64,000 bases of DNA from Shewanella sp. TC10. Its GTDB lineage: Bacteria > Pseudomonadota > Gammaproteobacteria > Enterobacterales > Shewanellaceae. Position numbers and translations under genes: made by a program. Below are positions 37,560-46,221 of the stretch, piece after piece. How positions within the stretch are numbered: position 1 is the stretch's first letter; each line of letters begins with the position of its first letter. Location of the stretch: assembly GCF_009663145.1 (NCBI RefSeq), contig NZ_VKHR01000001.1:98220-162219 (forward strand), given 5' to 3'. Below the pieces are notes generated by a model, which had not been told where the DNA came from, did no database searches, and saw nothing but the letters and a program-made list of their open reading frames with translations.

Positions 37560-38591
37560 ATGCTTAAAGGTATTTCGGAAAGTTTAAATGTATTGCAGCG
37601 CAACCAAACGGTTGCGCCTGCACCTACTGCTGTGCACGACACTCAGCCAGCGACGGCGAAAGCCGTGCCATCGATTCCAACTCATAGGCTTGCCAGTTAC
37701 CAAAAATGGGCCAAGGTAACCCAAGGTCAACATGCGATATCAGCCAATCAAGTGGCTGAACAAGGGTTATTACGTGTTTCACAGCTATTAAAGAAACTGC
37801 AGGTTCCCTTGAATAATGCCAGTCCACAATCTGGGTTAACCGAGCAACAAACTGATACTGCAAAACAAATTCAGCAGCAGCTTGTTGCACTCGATATTAG
37901 TTATCAGCAACAGCCTTTAGTGGATCACCAGCTCAATCTGATAAACGCCAACCGCCCTGCTGCTAAGCACTTTTTTCAATTAAAGTCAGTTGACCTAGTG
38001 GGAGTTAAATCCCGTGATGAGCGAATCACCATCCAGTACGGTGACAATAATGCTCGCGCTTTTTTACCTGCGCATCAAAATAATCAATTTTTAGCTAAAC
38101 AGCTCACCAATGCGTTTAAAGATATTGGCATTAGCGTGCAAGCCCCAGCCCGAAATGCCGCCATGCTGAGTACAGATCATGCACAATGGTTACAAATCCA
38201 ATCTGGGTTATTAATGTCCGGTCAAGGTCAACGTTTGCCTGCAGGTGAAGCTCGTACGGTCAAAGTGGTCGAAATTCTGTCATGGCAAGATCCCAAAGAG
38301 TGGCGTTTTGACAAAGCCGAAGATGTTAAGCAAACCCAAGTTAAAGTGGTTAAAAGCCAGCAAAAAGTTAATCAGCAACTTGTTGAGCTTCGCAACAGTA
38401 AACAGAAAGTGCAACAACAGCTCAAGCGAGCTAATCATCAAGAACAGCTTCATGGCAACTTGGATACAAATATGGCTAAATTAAAAGAGTTAATGCAGCC
38501 AAATCCATTTTCATCCCAAGTCACCTCGTTAATGGCGCAAGCTAACGTCAGTCGCGATCATGTTTCATCTTTATTAAAAACTAAGCAATAG
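37560..38591 (+). CDS. Unrecognised 343-residue protein between flgL and lafA
   Basis: No family is recognised. The protein has no signal peptide and no transmembrane helix. The N-terminal region (about 1-45) is Pro/Thr/Ala-rich; the central region (about 130-235) looks folded, with a strand-helix pattern (RITIQYGDNNARAFLPAHQN); about 255-300 is Gln/Lys-rich and probably coiled coil (VKSQQKVNQQLVELRNSKQK); the tail is Ser-rich. It starts 20 bp after flgL with a weak ribosome site, and a hairpin follows before lafA, so it ends the flgB-L transcript. Its position suggests an exported component, chaperone or regulator of filament assembly (inference only). Confidence 0.8.
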   Translation: MLKGISESLNVLQRNQTVAPAPTAVHDTQPATAKAVPSIPTHRLASYQKWAKVTQGQHAISANQVAEQGLLRVSQLLKKLQVPLNNASPQSGLTEQQTDTAKQIQQQLVALDISYQQQPLVDHQLNLINANRPAAKHFFQLKSVDLVGVKSRDERITIQYGDNNARAFLPAHQNNQFLAKQLTNAFKDIGISVQAPARNAAMLSTDHAQWLQIQSGLLMSGQGQRLPAGEARTVKVVEILSWQDPKEWRFDKAEDVKQTQVKVVKSQQKVNQQLVELRNSKQKVQQQLKRANHQEQLHGNLDTNMAKLKELMQPNPFSSQVTSLMAQANVSRDHVSSLLKTKQ

Positions 38592-38653
38592 CACTAATTT
38601 TAAGTCTCAGTCACTTTTATTAGGCAAGTTTCAATTAACGCCCTCATCTGTAT

Positions 38654-38684
38654 ATAAAGCCTATCAAAGTAGGCTTTATCCTCT
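38654..38684 (+). terminator. Hairpin terminator before lafA
   Basis: A perfect 10-bp stem, ATAAAGCCTA / TAGGCTTTAT (38654-38663 with 38670-38679). The T-rich right arm acts as the tail, but no long T-run follows, so strength is uncertain. It separates the flg operon from lafA. Confidence 0.6.
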
Positions 38685-38755
38685 ATATCCCATCACCTAG
38701 AACTGATTCAAACATCGAATTTCATAAAAATTTGCTAATTATTTTAGTCCGCGGA

Positions 38756-38782
38756 TTAAGTTTCGTTTTCCAGTGTCGTTTT
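38756..38782 (+). promoter_or_regulatory. Putative sigma-28 (LafS) promoter of lafA
   Basis: TTAAGTTT (38756-38763), an 11-base spacer, then GTCGTTTT (38775-38782). The first box matches TAAAGTTT at seven of eight and the second matches GCCGATAA at four of eight; the spacer is exact. It lies 45 bases before the lafA ATG. Confidence 0.55.
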
Positions 38783-38826
38783 AATTAGTTGTAACACCAA
38801 TAACTTTAATTCTATAGGAAGACATT

Positions 38827-39624
38827 ATGTTATCTGTTCATACTAATACTGCTTCGAACATCGCTCAAAACTCAGTAACAAAAAGCAACGATCTAATGAC
38901 TAACGCTATGGAGCGTTTATCAACAGGTCTTCGCATCAACAGTTCTGCTGACGATGCTGCTGGTCTACAAATTGCTACTCGCTTAAACGCGAACGTTACT
39001 GGCATGGAGCAAGCTAGCCGTAACGTTAACGATGCAACCTCTATGCTACAAACTGCTGATGGTGCATTAGAAGAGTTAACGACTATTGCTATGCGTCAAA
39101 AAGAACTCGCTACTCAAGCAGCTAACGGCGTGAACTCAGCTGAAGATTTAGATGCATTGAATGATGAGTTTGCTGAGTTAAGTGCTGAAGTTGACCGTAT
39201 TATCGGTGATACTGAGTACTCAGGTAACAACCTATTCACTGCTTTAGACGATATCGATTTCCAAATCGGTGCAGGTTCTAACGAAGTATTAAACGTAACT
39301 CTAGGTGCATCTGCATTAACTGGTCTTGCTGATGACTTAACAACAGGTGCTAACGCTGCAATTGACAACGTTGATGCATTTATTGATTCAGTAGGTGAAG
39401 AGCGTTCAACACTTGGTGCTAACATCAACCGTTTAGGTCACACAGCGTCTAACCTAACTAACGTTACTGAAAACACTAAAGCTGCTGCTGGCCGTATCAT
39501 GGATGCAGATTTCGCAGTTGAATCAGCTAACATGACTAAAAACCAATTATTAGTTCAAGCCGGTACTACTGTACTTTCTAACGCTAACCAAAACACTGGT
39601 CTAGTAATGGGTCTATTACGTTAA
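38827..39624 (+). CDS. lafA: Lateral flagellin LafA
   Basis: Filament subunit, 265 residues, a compact flagellin. The conserved N-terminal D0/D1 helices include RLSTGLRINSSADDAAGLQI; the C-terminal helices include NMTKNQLLVQAGTTVLSNAN and end GLVMGLLR. The small middle region means almost no exposed D2/D3 domain. It is the only flagellin gene in the window and stands alone between a sigma-28-like promoter and a terminator. No glycosylation (maf) gene accompanies it here. Confidence 0.97.
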   Translation: MLSVHTNTASNIAQNSVTKSNDLMTNAMERLSTGLRINSSADDAAGLQIATRLNANVTGMEQASRNVNDATSMLQTADGALEELTTIAMRQKELATQAANGVNSAEDLDALNDEFAELSAEVDRIIGDTEYSGNNLFTALDDIDFQIGAGSNEVLNVTLGASALTGLADDLTTGANAAIDNVDAFIDSVGEERSTLGANINRLGHTASNLTNVTENTKAAAGRIMDADFAVESANMTKNQLLVQAGTTVLSNANQNTGLVMGLLR

Positions 39625-39644
39625 TAACACGTATTTAGTCTACA

Positions 39645-39672
39645 AAAAGGGCCTTATGGTCCTTTTAATTTT
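39645..39672 (+). terminator. Intrinsic terminator of lafA
   Basis: Stem AAAAGGGCC / GGTCCTTTT (39645-39653 with 39658-39666, one G-T pair), loop TTAT, followed by an AT-rich tail. Confidence 0.8.
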
Positions 39673-39930
39673 AGATCAACCAATGTAATGCCTTTTTCAA
39701 ACTTTTAAGAATAAATCCCCCAACACGCTAATTTTATTAGTAAAAAACACTAATAAAACTTTAGCCGTCAGTTATCCCTGTCGCCTTTATTCATTGTTAT
39801 AAATTCTTTTTCGACACTCGGTGAATCAAACGGAAGCTCAGCTTCCATTGTGTTGCACAAAACGGAAGTTGTCTAACCGACATAACAATCGAAAAAACAA
39901 CAAATAGCTATTAAACAATAACTTAACCAT
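39673..39930. promoter_or_regulatory. Upstream control region of lafB
   Basis: Non-coding DNA between the lafA terminator and the lafB promoter. A palindrome, GGAAGCTCAGCTTCC (39832-39846), lies in a segment AACGGAAG that recurs as a direct repeat about 31 bp further on, some 90-125 bases upstream of the expected sigma-54 start. This is the distance expected for activator (LafK) binding sites; the assignment is inference. Confidence 0.5.
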
Positions 39931-39946
39931 TGGCATAAAGATTGCC
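39931..39946 (+). promoter_or_regulatory. Sigma-54 promoter of the lafB operon
   Basis: TGGCATAAAGATTGCC: GG at 39932-39933 and GC at 39944-39945, separated by exactly ten bases, an excellent match to TGGCAC-N5-TTGC. The predicted start is near 39957, 20 bases before the lafB ATG at 39977. Activation by LafK is expected. Confidence 0.85.
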
Positions 39947-39976
39947 ATTTAAGTCCGTTAGACAATAGGAGTTGCC

Positions 39977-41332
39977 ATGATTTCAGGTATGAGTGCCGCC
40001 TCATTTGCCGAGCAATTAGTTGCTGCAGAGCGAATGAGTAAAGATGTTTTATTTAAAAACAACTTAGACAACAGCAAAGCACAAATTGATGCTTATAAAA
40101 TTTTAGAACGTACCCTAAATCAAATGACCAGTAACTTGGACAATTTGGGTGATGATGCTTTTGAAGGCAAAAGTTCAGAAATTAGCGATGATAGTGCCAC
40201 CATCACAGTAGACAGTGACGCACCAACAGGTGTGTACGATTTATATGTGAAGCAACTTGCTCAAGCTCACCAAATCACCAAGTCGTTTGCAAGCGAAGAT
40301 GAAATTCTACCAACAACAGGTGTAGTCAGCATTGATGTCGGTGGTAATACCATTGAAATTGATATGGCTGAACTTAACTCGACAGGTACTCGCACCGTTG
40401 CCGATCTACGTGACGCCATTAACAACCATCCAGATAATCCGGGGGTTCAAGCCTCATTAGTGCGAACTGGTGGTCAAGTTGAGTTAATGCTTACCTCTGA
40501 AGAAACTGGCGCTGATAGCACCATTACGATGGAAATGAATGGTGTTGACTGGGGTACTCAAGAAAGAATAAAGGCACAAGACGCAGAGTTTACCCTCAAC
40601 GGCATCGATATCACTAGCAGTACAAACTACCTAGATAACGTAATTGATGGTGTCAATATTGAGCTTAAAAAAGCCCACGCTGTAGGCGAAAGCGCCACTA
40701 TAACTATTGCTAACGATATTGAAGGCACTGAAAAAGCCGTTAATGACTTCGTCGATTCTTTCAACGAATTAATGACCCAACTAAATCAACTGACTCGTTC
40801 AATGGGCAGTTCGGTTTTAGACGATATCAATGATGATAAAGAAACTGATGACGATGATGAAGATGATGACGATGAGAACTCATCTGTTGGTGAAGACCAG
40901 ATAGGGATCCTAAAAGGTGATTCTAGTCTGCGTATGCTGCAAAACAGTGTCCGTAATGCCATCTTCAATGAAGCACCTAATGGCATGCGCCTTTCGGATA
41001 TCGGTATTGAAATGGGCCGTGATGGCAAGTTATCTGTTGATGATGACAAACTATCTCAAGCTATTAACAGTGACTCAGCTTCTATCAAAGAAATGTTTAC
41101 TGCCGATGGTGGCTACATCGATAACATTAATTCGATTATTGATCCGTTTACTAAAAACAACGGCTACATCGATTTAAAACAGAAAAATCTCGACTCTCAA
41201 GTAGAGCAAATCGAAGACAACATGACTCGTCACGATAACCAAATGAGTCAACGCTACCAAATTTTACTCGCCCAATTTACCGCAATGGAAAACACCATTA
41301 ACAAGCTAAACACTGCTAGTGGCCTATTTTAA
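39977..41332 (+). CDS. lafB: Lateral filament cap protein LafB (FliD)
   Basis: Caps the growing filament and folds flagellin, 451 residues. FliD-type blocks: N-terminal SAASFAEQLVAAERM and C-terminal LLAQFTAMENTINKLNTASG. A run of Asp/Glu (DDKETDDDDEDDDDE, about residues 281-295) interrupts the protein, encoded by GAT/GAC/GAA triplets that look slippage-prone. It begins the operon lafBCDEFSTU. Confidence 0.93.
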   Translation: MISGMSAASFAEQLVAAERMSKDVLFKNNLDNSKAQIDAYKILERTLNQMTSNLDNLGDDAFEGKSSEISDDSATITVDSDAPTGVYDLYVKQLAQAHQITKSFASEDEILPTTGVVSIDVGGNTIEIDMAELNSTGTRTVADLRDAINNHPDNPGVQASLVRTGGQVELMLTSEETGADSTITMEMNGVDWGTQERIKAQDAEFTLNGIDITSSTNYLDNVIDGVNIELKKAHAVGESATITIANDIEGTEKAVNDFVDSFNELMTQLNQLTRSMGSSVLDDINDDKETDDDDEDDDDENSSVGEDQIGILKGDSSLRMLQNSVRNAIFNEAPNGMRLSDIGIEMGRDGKLSVDDDKLSQAINSDSASIKEMFTADGGYIDNINSIIDPFTKNNGYIDLKQKNLDSQVEQIEDNMTRHDNQMSQRYQILLAQFTAMENTINKLNTASGLF

Positions 41333-41349
41333 TTAGGAATAAATGAACA

Positions 41350-41730
41350 ATGTTGAACGAATATGATCCTTTTAATGCTTATAAGCAAACCACGTTAGAT
41401 GCCAGAGTCGCCTCGGCAAATCCCCATGAAATGGTACGTATGTTACTGGATGGATTGTTGGAAGAAATTGAGCGAACCAGTGGCTATATGGAACGACAAA
41501 GCTTTGAAGATAAAGGTAAAAGCGTCAATAAATGTCTCAACATTGTTCATGGTCTAGATTCCATGCTTGATCTTGAAAATGGTGGCGAAGTCGCCACCAC
41601 GCTAAATCGCTTATACGACTACTGTAGTCGCCAATTAGTGACTGCTAGTGTTGAAAATAGCATCACAGAGCTAACCCCCGTAATTAAGGTTATTACCGAT
41701 GTCAGAGCCGGCTGGGCCAACCTCAACTAG
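41350..41730 (+). CDS. lafC: Lateral flagellin chaperone LafC (FliS)
   Basis: Flagellin export chaperone of 126 residues. FliS signatures: AYKQTTLDARVASANPHEMV at the N-terminus, and the C-terminal LNRLYDYCSRQLVTASVENS. 17 bp after lafB; its end overlaps lafD by 32 bp. Confidence 0.93.
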   Translation: MLNEYDPFNAYKQTTLDARVASANPHEMVRMLLDGLLEEIERTSGYMERQSFEDKGKSVNKCLNIVHGLDSMLDLENGGEVATTLNRLYDYCSRQLVTASVENSITELTPVIKVITDVRAGWANLN

Positions 41731-42022
41731 CCAGTGGCAACAATTTGAAGTTGCCCTGGTGAAATACGCCAATTTAAAAGATTGGAAAAAAGTAGAAAAG
41801 GTGAACGAGTTAATGATGATGGCGCTCACCGTTCAAGGTAAACCTAAAACAAAGTCGCAGCTATTAGCAAGACAATCCTTAGCTAAAGTTCATCAACAGG
41901 TGATTGCGCAAGCGAATGCTGAGAAAGAATCTCTCAGTAAAGAAATGAAACAGTTCCAAGCAACTAAAGATGGCATTTCAGCTTACAAGCTGACCAGTCT
42001 GTGTGGTGAAATTTATGATTAG
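41699..42022 (+). CDS. lafD: Lateral flagellar chaperone LafD (FliT-like)
   Basis: Protein of 107 residues in the position of FliT, the chaperone for the cap protein. It is helical and charged, with no recognised catalytic motif; the family is poorly conserved, so position carries most weight. The ATG at 41699 lies inside lafC (32-bp overlap), pointing to coupled translation. Confidence 0.75.
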   Translation: MSEPAGPTSTSQWQQFEVALVKYANLKDWKKVEKVNELMMMALTVQGKPKTKSQLLARQSLAKVHQQVIAQANAEKESLSKEMKQFQATKDGISAYKLTSLCGEIYD

Positions 42023-43136
42023 TTACATGCCAAATTTAATTTCAGTAACAGGGGCAGCGAGCTCCTCATCTCAACAACCAATGCGCCCACTTGATTCAGA
42101 AATGAATGAACATGGAGTCATGGGATTTGTGATGCCAGAAAACCAAGCCTCTCAATCAGGCTTAGTAAAGACAATTTCATCTCAGCCAGCTGCAATATCA
42201 TCTATTCCTGAACATCTTATGGCTGAGTTAAAGCAGCACCCTCAACTGCTTAATACTCTGAATGATCAAATCACTCTTGCGCCTAAATCAGACATTGGCA
42301 CTGCAGCTGATTTATCTAATCTAGCATCGGCACAGGCTAAGCCACTTAGCCCTGAACTTTCGGCATTGCTAGCAAGTTTACATAAGCAAGCAGGCAATAT
42401 GAGCGCAAACCATACTGATATGAATGCGAGATTTAATCCGCAAGCATCAGTGCTATCAATGCAAGGGACTCAATCATCACTCCCAGCTCAAAATGGATTA
42501 TCTTCAAATTCCATAGCTCAGAACAGTTTGCAGACAACAGCTGAAGCTCCTATGTCAGTTGCAACGACTGTCTCTGGTCAAGCTCATTTTCAGCCTGCTG
42601 TTATCAATGTCACCGATGCTGCCAACGCTGAATTAGACAGTATTAATCAAGTCATTAACCAACTAACTCAAACCAATACTAAAGGCCAAAGTGTCAGCCA
42701 GTGGGGACCTGTTTCAGTGTCTCAATCTGCGCCAATGCTCCAACAAGCCAATGAAATGATGTCTCCGCTAAGAGATCAACTCAGGTTTCAAATAGATCAG
42801 CAGATTAAATCGGCTGAACTCAGGTTAGATCCCCCAGAACTTGGCAAAGTTGAGCTGAATATCAGACTCGATGGCGACAGGTTGCACGTGCAAATGCACG
42901 CTGCTAATCCAGCGGTTAGAGATGCATTACTTATGGGGTTAGATCGTTTGCGTATGGAGTTAGCCATGGATCATGGCGGACAGATTGATGTGGACTTAGG
43001 TCAATCTCAGCCAGAACAACAAGCGCAGCATCAACAAGCACCACAGATCCACAATAACAATATTGAATTTCAATCAAGTGAGCAAAACCAAGCCACTGAA
43101 TTAACTCAACAAGATCAGGTTGATTTACTCGCCTAA
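42015..43136 (+). CDS. lafE: Lateral hook-length control protein LafE (FliK)
   Basis: Hook-length ruler and trigger of the export switch, 373 residues. The N-terminal about 270 residues are Gln/Ser/Ala-rich and unstructured. The C-terminal Flg_hook domain is clear: KSAELRLDPPELGKVELNIR then RLHVQMHAANPAVRDALL. I use ATG 42015, preceded by GGTGA and overlapping the lafD stop; GTG 42003 is also open. The tail is Gln-rich (QPEQQAQHQQAPQ). Confidence 0.9.
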   Translation: MISYMPNLISVTGAASSSSQQPMRPLDSEMNEHGVMGFVMPENQASQSGLVKTISSQPAAISSIPEHLMAELKQHPQLLNTLNDQITLAPKSDIGTAADLSNLASAQAKPLSPELSALLASLHKQAGNMSANHTDMNARFNPQASVLSMQGTQSSLPAQNGLSSNSIAQNSLQTTAEAPMSVATTVSGQAHFQPAVINVTDAANAELDSINQVINQLTQTNTKGQSVSQWGPVSVSQSAPMLQQANEMMSPLRDQLRFQIDQQIKSAELRLDPPELGKVELNIRLDGDRLHVQMHAANPAVRDALLMGLDRLRMELAMDHGGQIDVDLGQSQPEQQAQHQQAPQIHNNNIEFQSSEQNQATELTQQDQVDLLA

Positions 43137-43151
43137 AAAGGAAAATAAGCA

Positions 43152-43610
43152 ATGGCTATTGGTAATAAAAAAGTCGGAAAACTCAGTGTATTAAGTCTCG
43201 TTTTCCTAACATGGTCAGCGGGAATGTTCTATGTCGGCTGGAAGTCGCCAGAAATCATTGGCGAGCCATTCGGCGCTTTTGAGCCAGCTCCTAAAGTCGC
43301 AAAATTCTATCCATTAGAGAAATTTATTTTCTCTGTGCCAGGAAAAGACACTTCTCATTACTTGTTGCTAGAAATGGCGTTAAAAACTCGTTCAGAAAAT
43401 GCAGACCAGACAATTCGCGAAGCAGATCCGTTGATCAAAAACGCCTTAATGGTGATGTTTGCTGAAAAAGATTACGAACAACTTCAGGCTAATAACCACC
43501 TTAAATTACTACAAAAAGAAGCTCAGGTATTACTAGCAACGGTACTAAATGAAAATAATTTTGCCATTGAATTAGATGACGTTCTGTTTACCAGAATGGT
43601 TGTCCAATAA
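43152..43610 (+). CDS. lafF: Lateral flagellar protein LafF (FliL)
   Basis: Stator-associated membrane protein of 152 residues. One N-terminal transmembrane helix (about 11-29, VLSLVFLTWSAGMFYVGW) and a periplasmic FliL domain (YPLEKFIFSVPG; HYLLLEMALKTRSENADQTI). It is thought to reinforce the stator-rotor contact. Confidence 0.9.
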   Translation: MAIGNKKVGKLSVLSLVFLTWSAGMFYVGWKSPEIIGEPFGAFEPAPKVAKFYPLEKFIFSVPGKDTSHYLLLEMALKTRSENADQTIREADPLIKNALMVMFAEKDYEQLQANNHLKLLQKEAQVLLATVLNENNFAIELDDVLFTRMVVQ

Positions 43611-43624
43611 AGAGAGACTGCCAT

Positions 43625-44347
43625 ATGCAACCGGGTCAATTAGCGTATCAAGAAGCGTTCGATGAGAAAAATGTCCATCGATTATCTGAAGCGCAAGTCA
43701 TGAAGCAATACTTACCTTTAGTTAAAAAGTCAGTTTCGCACTTAAGGACACATTGCGGCGCTGCATTGGCCATAGAGGATATGGAACAGATAGGGATGAT
43801 GGCCTTACTAGAATCAGCAAGGCGTTACCCTGGTGAATATGACAATGGGTTTATTTCATTTGCAGGGCAAAGGATCCGAGGTGCAATTTTAGATGAGTTA
43901 CGTCGTCAAGATTGGCGCCCACGCCCTGTGAGACAGCAAGCCCATGAGCTCAACGATACCGTAAGAAAACTGATCCGAGAATTAGGCCGTGAACCTACAG
44001 ATTTAGAAGTCGCTGAATGTTTAGGCCTAAATAAAGAGCAGTATCGAGATCGTCTATTTGCGACTCAATCTGAGTCGATGAAAAGTCTAGATGAGTTGTT
44101 AACAGATGGAATCAATTTTAAGGACAAAAGTTGTTTTATTGAGCAATTAACCAATAAAGACACTTTATTTAAGGCAATTTCAAAATTAAACAAAAGAGAG
44201 CAAGTAATCCTGTCGCTTTACTATCAACATGAACTTAATTTAAAAGAAATCGCTGCGACTCTTGGATTAACTGAAACTCGAATATGCCAACTACATAAAC
44301 AGGCTATTATGAACCTTCAGAACATATATCAACAGTGGGAGCGATAA
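43625..44347 (+). CDS. lafS: Lateral flagellar sigma-28 factor LafS
   Basis: Flagellar sigma factor, 240 residues. Region 2 includes IEDMEQIGMMALLESARRY and FISFAGQRIRGAILDELRRQ; region 4 ends with LTETRICQLHKQAIMNLQ, a helix-turn-helix. It should read the promoters of lafA and flgMN and is held by FlgM. The family is FliA; the name LafS follows from the operon. Confidence 0.95.
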   Translation: MQPGQLAYQEAFDEKNVHRLSEAQVMKQYLPLVKKSVSHLRTHCGAALAIEDMEQIGMMALLESARRYPGEYDNGFISFAGQRIRGAILDELRRQDWRPRPVRQQAHELNDTVRKLIRELGREPTDLEVAECLGLNKEQYRDRLFATQSESMKSLDELLTDGINFKDKSCFIEQLTNKDTLFKAISKLNKREQVILSLYYQHELNLKEIAATLGLTETRICQLHKQAIMNLQNIYQQWER

Positions 44348-44362
44348 TACCAGGCAGGAAAT

Positions 44363-45220
44363 ATGAGCAAGTTAATTGGGATATCGATCATTATTTTTTC
44401 AGTATTTGGTGGATATGTATGGGCTGGAGGCAGCCTAACCTCATTATGGCAACCTGCTGAAATATTGATTATTTTTGGAGCTGGACTGGGTGCATTAATT
44501 ATTGCTTCACCTCGTTCAGTTTTAGATGAAATGGTTGACCAAGTTAAAACTGTTTTCTCTACCGATAAAGAAGATCCTGAACTCTACCCGCAATTATTTG
44601 GCTTAATGGGTATGTTAATGAGCCAAATTCAATCTCAAGGCCTTAAAGTCCTTGATGAGCATATTGATAAACCGAACGAAAGCTCACTATTCCTGATGTA
44701 CCCTGCGGTACTTGAGCACCCTCATGTACTGCAATTCCTAATCGATAACCTTCGTTTACAATCAATTGGCAAGCTATCTCCACATGACTTAGAGCACATG
44801 CTTGCTGAAGAAATAGAACGCATTGAAGAAGACAGTCTTCGCCCTTCCCATGCCTTAGCCAAAATCGCAGAAGCCATGCCTGGCTTTGGTATTCTAGCGG
44901 CGGTCATGGGCATCATTATAACCATGTCTAATATTGATGGTCCTATTACCATGATTGGTGTCAAAGTCGCAGCAGCATTGGTGGGTACTTTTATTGGCAT
45001 TTTTGCCTGTTACTGTTTCTTCGACCCGCTTTCAAAATCCCTTGAACATTTAGTTGACCGCAAAACTTCGCAACTTAGATGTGTGGCAGCAGCGCTATGT
45101 GCTTTCGCTAAAGGCAAACCCCCAATGCTAGCTTTAGATGCCGGCCGTAAACAAATTCAATCAGAGAACCGTCCTTCATTTATTGAACTTGAGCGCTGGA
45201 TTGAGGAGCAACGTGGCTAA
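44363..45220 (+). CDS. lafT: Lateral stator protein LafT (MotA)
   Basis: Ion-channel subunit of the stator, 285 residues, four transmembrane helices. MotA-type segments: IFGAGLGALIIASPRSVLDE, AKIAEAMPGFGILAAVMGII, and the C-terminal KPPMLALDAGRK. The charged cytoplasmic loop contacts FliG. The stop overlaps lafU by one base. Confidence 0.95.
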   Translation: MSKLIGISIIIFSVFGGYVWAGGSLTSLWQPAEILIIFGAGLGALIIASPRSVLDEMVDQVKTVFSTDKEDPELYPQLFGLMGMLMSQIQSQGLKVLDEHIDKPNESSLFLMYPAVLEHPHVLQFLIDNLRLQSIGKLSPHDLEHMLAEEIERIEEDSLRPSHALAKIAEAMPGFGILAAVMGIIITMSNIDGPITMIGVKVAAALVGTFIGIFACYCFFDPLSKSLEHLVDRKTSQLRCVAAALCAFAKGKPPMLALDAGRKQIQSENRPSFIELERWIEEQRG

Positions 45221-46221
45221 TGGCAATTCATCAAGAACCGGTCATTATCAGCCGGAAAAAGCGTAAGAAAAAACACGCAGCCCATGGTGGCGCCTGGAAA
45301 GTGGCTTTTGCAGACTTCACTCTCGCGATGATGGCACTGTTTATGGTGTTGTGGATCATGCAAGTGGCCGATCAAAGAGAGCGAACTTTGATTGTGCAAT
45401 ATCTTAAAGGTGACATGTATTCTTCAGGCCCTATTAATCCATTCGATTTAAGTAACTCTTCTTCGATTATTGATCTAGATGGCGGTATGAGTATCGAAAC
45501 TTCAATCGTGCCAACCTCAGGGCAAGGTAAAAGTGAAATCGCAATTAGCAAGCGCCATGCTCTAGGAGAGCAGTCATCTCCTTCGGGTGACGGAGTTGAG
45601 CTTAACTCTATGCTGCCAGGCCAATTTGAAACCCAAGCCCAGCTTGAAGTATTAGCCAAAGAGTTGGACCAGATTATTTCCAGCGTCAATATGAATGCCA
45701 ATGTGGACTTACAGATTGTGCCTCAAGGTATTCGGATTTTAGTACACGATAACGTTGAACAATTTATGTTTACCCGTGGAAGTGCTGAAATTCAGCCGTA
45801 TTTTGAAGACTTGCTTATCGCTTTAGGCACACTACTTGGGCAAATCAATAATGGGTTAAGCATTTCAGGCCATACCGATTCACTGCCATTTGCAGGCAGT
45901 ACCTTTACTAATTGGGAACTATCTAGCCAGCGAGCATTATTAGCAAGACGGATACTTGAGGCTGGCGGTATTGACTATAAACAAGTTGTCCAAGTCACAG
46001 GAATGGCAGATCAATCTCCTTATGTACTGGATGATCCTGCTGCGGCAGCTAACCGCCGAATCGAGTTACTGGTGCTAACGCAAGAAGCAGAAGAAAACCT
46101 CAGAATGATGACTGGACTTCAAAGTCGCCACTCCGAGGGCAACAGTAATATTAGTGGCAAAGTCGATAAAGCGATACAAGCAGCTGAAGACAATATGCCT
46201 AGAATGCGGTATCCAAACTAA
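45220..46221 (+). CDS. lafU: Lateral stator protein LafU (MotB)
   Basis: Stator subunit fixed to peptidoglycan, 333 residues. A basic N-terminus (SRKKRKKKHAAHGGAWKVAF) precedes the single helix FADFTLAMMALFMVLWI with proton-accepting Asp32; the helix resembles proton-type MotB rather than sodium-type PomB. The OmpA domain lies at about 170-285 with GHTD at 217-220. The stop overlaps the PilZ gene by one base. Confidence 0.95.
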   Translation: MAIHQEPVIISRKKRKKKHAAHGGAWKVAFADFTLAMMALFMVLWIMQVADQRERTLIVQYLKGDMYSSGPINPFDLSNSSSIIDLDGGMSIETSIVPTSGQGKSEIAISKRHALGEQSSPSGDGVELNSMLPGQFETQAQLEVLAKELDQIISSVNMNANVDLQIVPQGIRILVHDNVEQFMFTRGSAEIQPYFEDLLIALGTLLGQINNGLSISGHTDSLPFAGSTFTNWELSSQRALLARRILEAGGIDYKQVVQVTGMADQSPYVLDDPAAAANRRIELLVLTQEAEENLRMMTGLQSRHSEGNSNISGKVDKAIQAAEDNMPRMRYPN

